The position numbers and the translations under genes were made by a program. A model generated the notes under the pieces. The model was not told where the DNA came from. It made no database searches and worked only from the letters and a program-made list of their open reading frames with translations. Positions 11,589 to 12,564 of a stretch of 12,564 bases of DNA are shown in pieces. Position 1 is the first letter of the stretch. Each line of letters opens with the position of its first letter. This DNA comes from RHKX01 sp035695265 (lineage in GTDB: Bacteria > Actinomycetota > Thermoleophilia > Solirubrobacterales > 70-9), in NCBI GenBank assembly GCA_035695265.1, contig DASSEM010000187.1, positions 1-12,564 on the forward strand, in the 5' to 3' direction.

Positions 11589-12564
11589 TCATGCGGTGCT
11601 CGGCTCCTCCGAGACGGACTCGGGCTCGACGGCCTCGGCGGTCATGTCCTCCTCGCCGCCTTCGCCGATCACGTAGAGGTTGAGCTGGATGCGGCTCTCC
11701 TCGGCCCGGTCGTAGATCGCCTCGACGTGGTCCTGGGCGTCGCCTGGGAGCTTGTGGTGGACGCCCGGGATCAGCTTCGGCAGCGAGCGCATCTTGCCGG
11801 TGCGGATGCCGCGGACTGCGGTCGGGAGCGACTCGAGCAGCCCCTTGATCGAGGCCACCGTGGGCTTCAGCTTGCCCTTGATTCCCGGCGCGAACGACTC
11901 CTGCAGCAGCGCCGCCTCGTCGAGCGTGCCCTTCTTCTCGATCAGCTTCACGAACGCCTTCTCGTGGCGGCGGCCGTTGTTGACATCGTCGATGTCGTGC
12001 TCGTCGCCGGCCAGGCGGCGCAGCCTCATGATCTGGTTCATCGGCGCCACCCCCTTCGGGCAGGCGTCGATGCAGGAGAAGCAGTGGGTGCAGTCGTACA
12101 TCCCGTGCGGATCGTTGGCGAGGTCGTAGAGCCGCTCGGTCGTCTGCCCGTCGCGCGGGTCGCCGACGAACCGGTACGCCTTGGCGAGGGCGGCGGGCCC
12201 GACGAACTCGGGGTCGGCCTCCATTGACAGGCAGGAGGACACGCAGGCGCCGCACTGGATGCAGGCGACCGACTGGGTGACGTCGACCATCGCCTCGGCC
12301 GGGACGATGTACTCGCGCTCCGGCGGCGGGCCGCTCGGCAGCAGCCACGGCGTCACCCGGCGGAATTTCTTCCAGTGGGTCGACTCCATGTCGGTGACGA
12401 GGTCCTTGATCACCGGCATGTTCCCCATCGGCTCGACCGTGATCGCGACCGGCGCCTCCTCGGCGTCGCCCTCCCTGCGGCCGTGGCGGGCGGTCCTCGC
12501 CGCCTCGGCCGCTGCCTCGCCGAGCTGCGTCTTGCAGGCGAGTGTGGAGTTGCCGTTGATGCGC
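11589..12564 (-). CDS. sdhB: SdhB/FrdB-type iron-sulfur subunit with HdrC-like C-terminus (N-terminus outside window)
   Basis: Passes electrons from the flavin subunit through iron-sulfur clusters in complex II. The frame runs off the window edge. The first visible residues, RINGNSTLACKT, are the end of the plant-type [2Fe-2S] domain, and the ITVEP and MPVIKDLVTDM that follow are standard SdhB. The ATG at 12428 is therefore internal. Two cluster motifs follow: CIQCGACVSSC and CTHCFSCIDACPKG. The second has four cysteines (codons at plus-strand 12090, 12081, 12072 and 12060), whereas classical SdhB has three and binds [3Fe-4S]; a [4Fe-4S] is expected, as described for type-E enzymes. A long C-terminal region includes HEKAFVKLIEKKG and ALLQESF (11892-11966), resembling HdrC. 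sdhA presumably lies beyond the right edge. The HdrB-like partner is 22 nt downstream. Confidence 0.92.
   Translation of the reverse strand, partial: RINGNSTLACKTQLGEAAAEAARTARHGRREGDAEEAPVAITVEPMGNMPVIKDLVTDMESTHWKKFRRVTPWLLPSGPPPEREYIVPAEAMVDVTQSVACIQCGACVSSCLSMEADPEFVGPAALAKAYRFVGDPRDGQTTERLYDLANDPHGMYDCTHCFSCIDACPKGVAPMNQIMRLRRLAGDEHDIDDVNNGRRHEKAFVKLIEKKGTLDEAALLQESFAPGIKGKLKPTVASIKGLLESLPTAVRGIRTGKMRSLPKLIPGVHHKLPGDAQDHVEAIYDRAEESRIQLNLYVIGEGGEEDMTAEAVEPESVSEEPSTA

Overview
The window is about 12.5 kb of very GC-rich DNA with dense actinobacterial-style gene packing: ATGA overlaps, a GTG start and long spurious antisense ORFs. The gene mix (lysC-asd, a large LuxR-type ATPase regulator, a DUF4333-like lipoprotein and a non-classical complex II) fits a high-GC actinobacterium. 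Thermoleophilia/Solirubrobacterales is my best guess, but that placement is inference from style and content, not from a marker gene.

Layout. Positions 1-2103 (+) hold the 3' part of aspartate kinase (lysC) overlapping aspartate-semialdehyde dehydrogenase (asd), the first two steps of the aspartate pathway. A 789-residue polytopic membrane protein with a large soluble C-terminus follows (2170-4539). Then come a BBE-type FAD oxidoreductase (4655-6043), an ATGA-overlapping 29-residue single-TM micro-ORF (6040-6129), a 933-residue AAA/LuxR regulator (6176-8977) and a small DUF4333-like lipoprotein (9082-9393). The FAD oxidoreductase and the lipoprotein, which flank the regulator, are each preceded by a nearly identical ~37-bp element with the same internal spacing, so they are probably co-regulated. 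Intergenic region 9394-9664 carries three consecutive strong inverted repeats of unrelated sequence. Beyond it lies a clearly lower-GC two-gene unit, an ECF sigma factor (about 9665-10246) and a single-TM protein that may be its regulator (10247-10666). The minus strand (10673-12564) encodes an HdrB-like CCG-domain protein and the C-terminal ~325 residues of an SdhB-type iron-sulfur protein.

How the genes work together. LysC and Asd make aspartate semialdehyde for lysine, threonine, methionine and diaminopimelate. The minus-strand pair looks like part of a type-E (SdhABE/MfrABE/Tfr-like) complex II. The SdhB-type subunit has four cysteines in its second cluster motif and an HdrC-like tail, and its partner has two CCG domains in place of haem membrane anchors. 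The FAD oxidoreductase, micro-ORF, LuxR-ATPase and lipoprotein form a plausible regulon with an unknown signal and substrate.

The least explained features are the paired regulatory element, the triple-hairpin array at the edge of the low-GC sigma-factor unit, and the micro-ORF. No CRISPR array, tRNA, rRNA, transposase or phage gene was seen.
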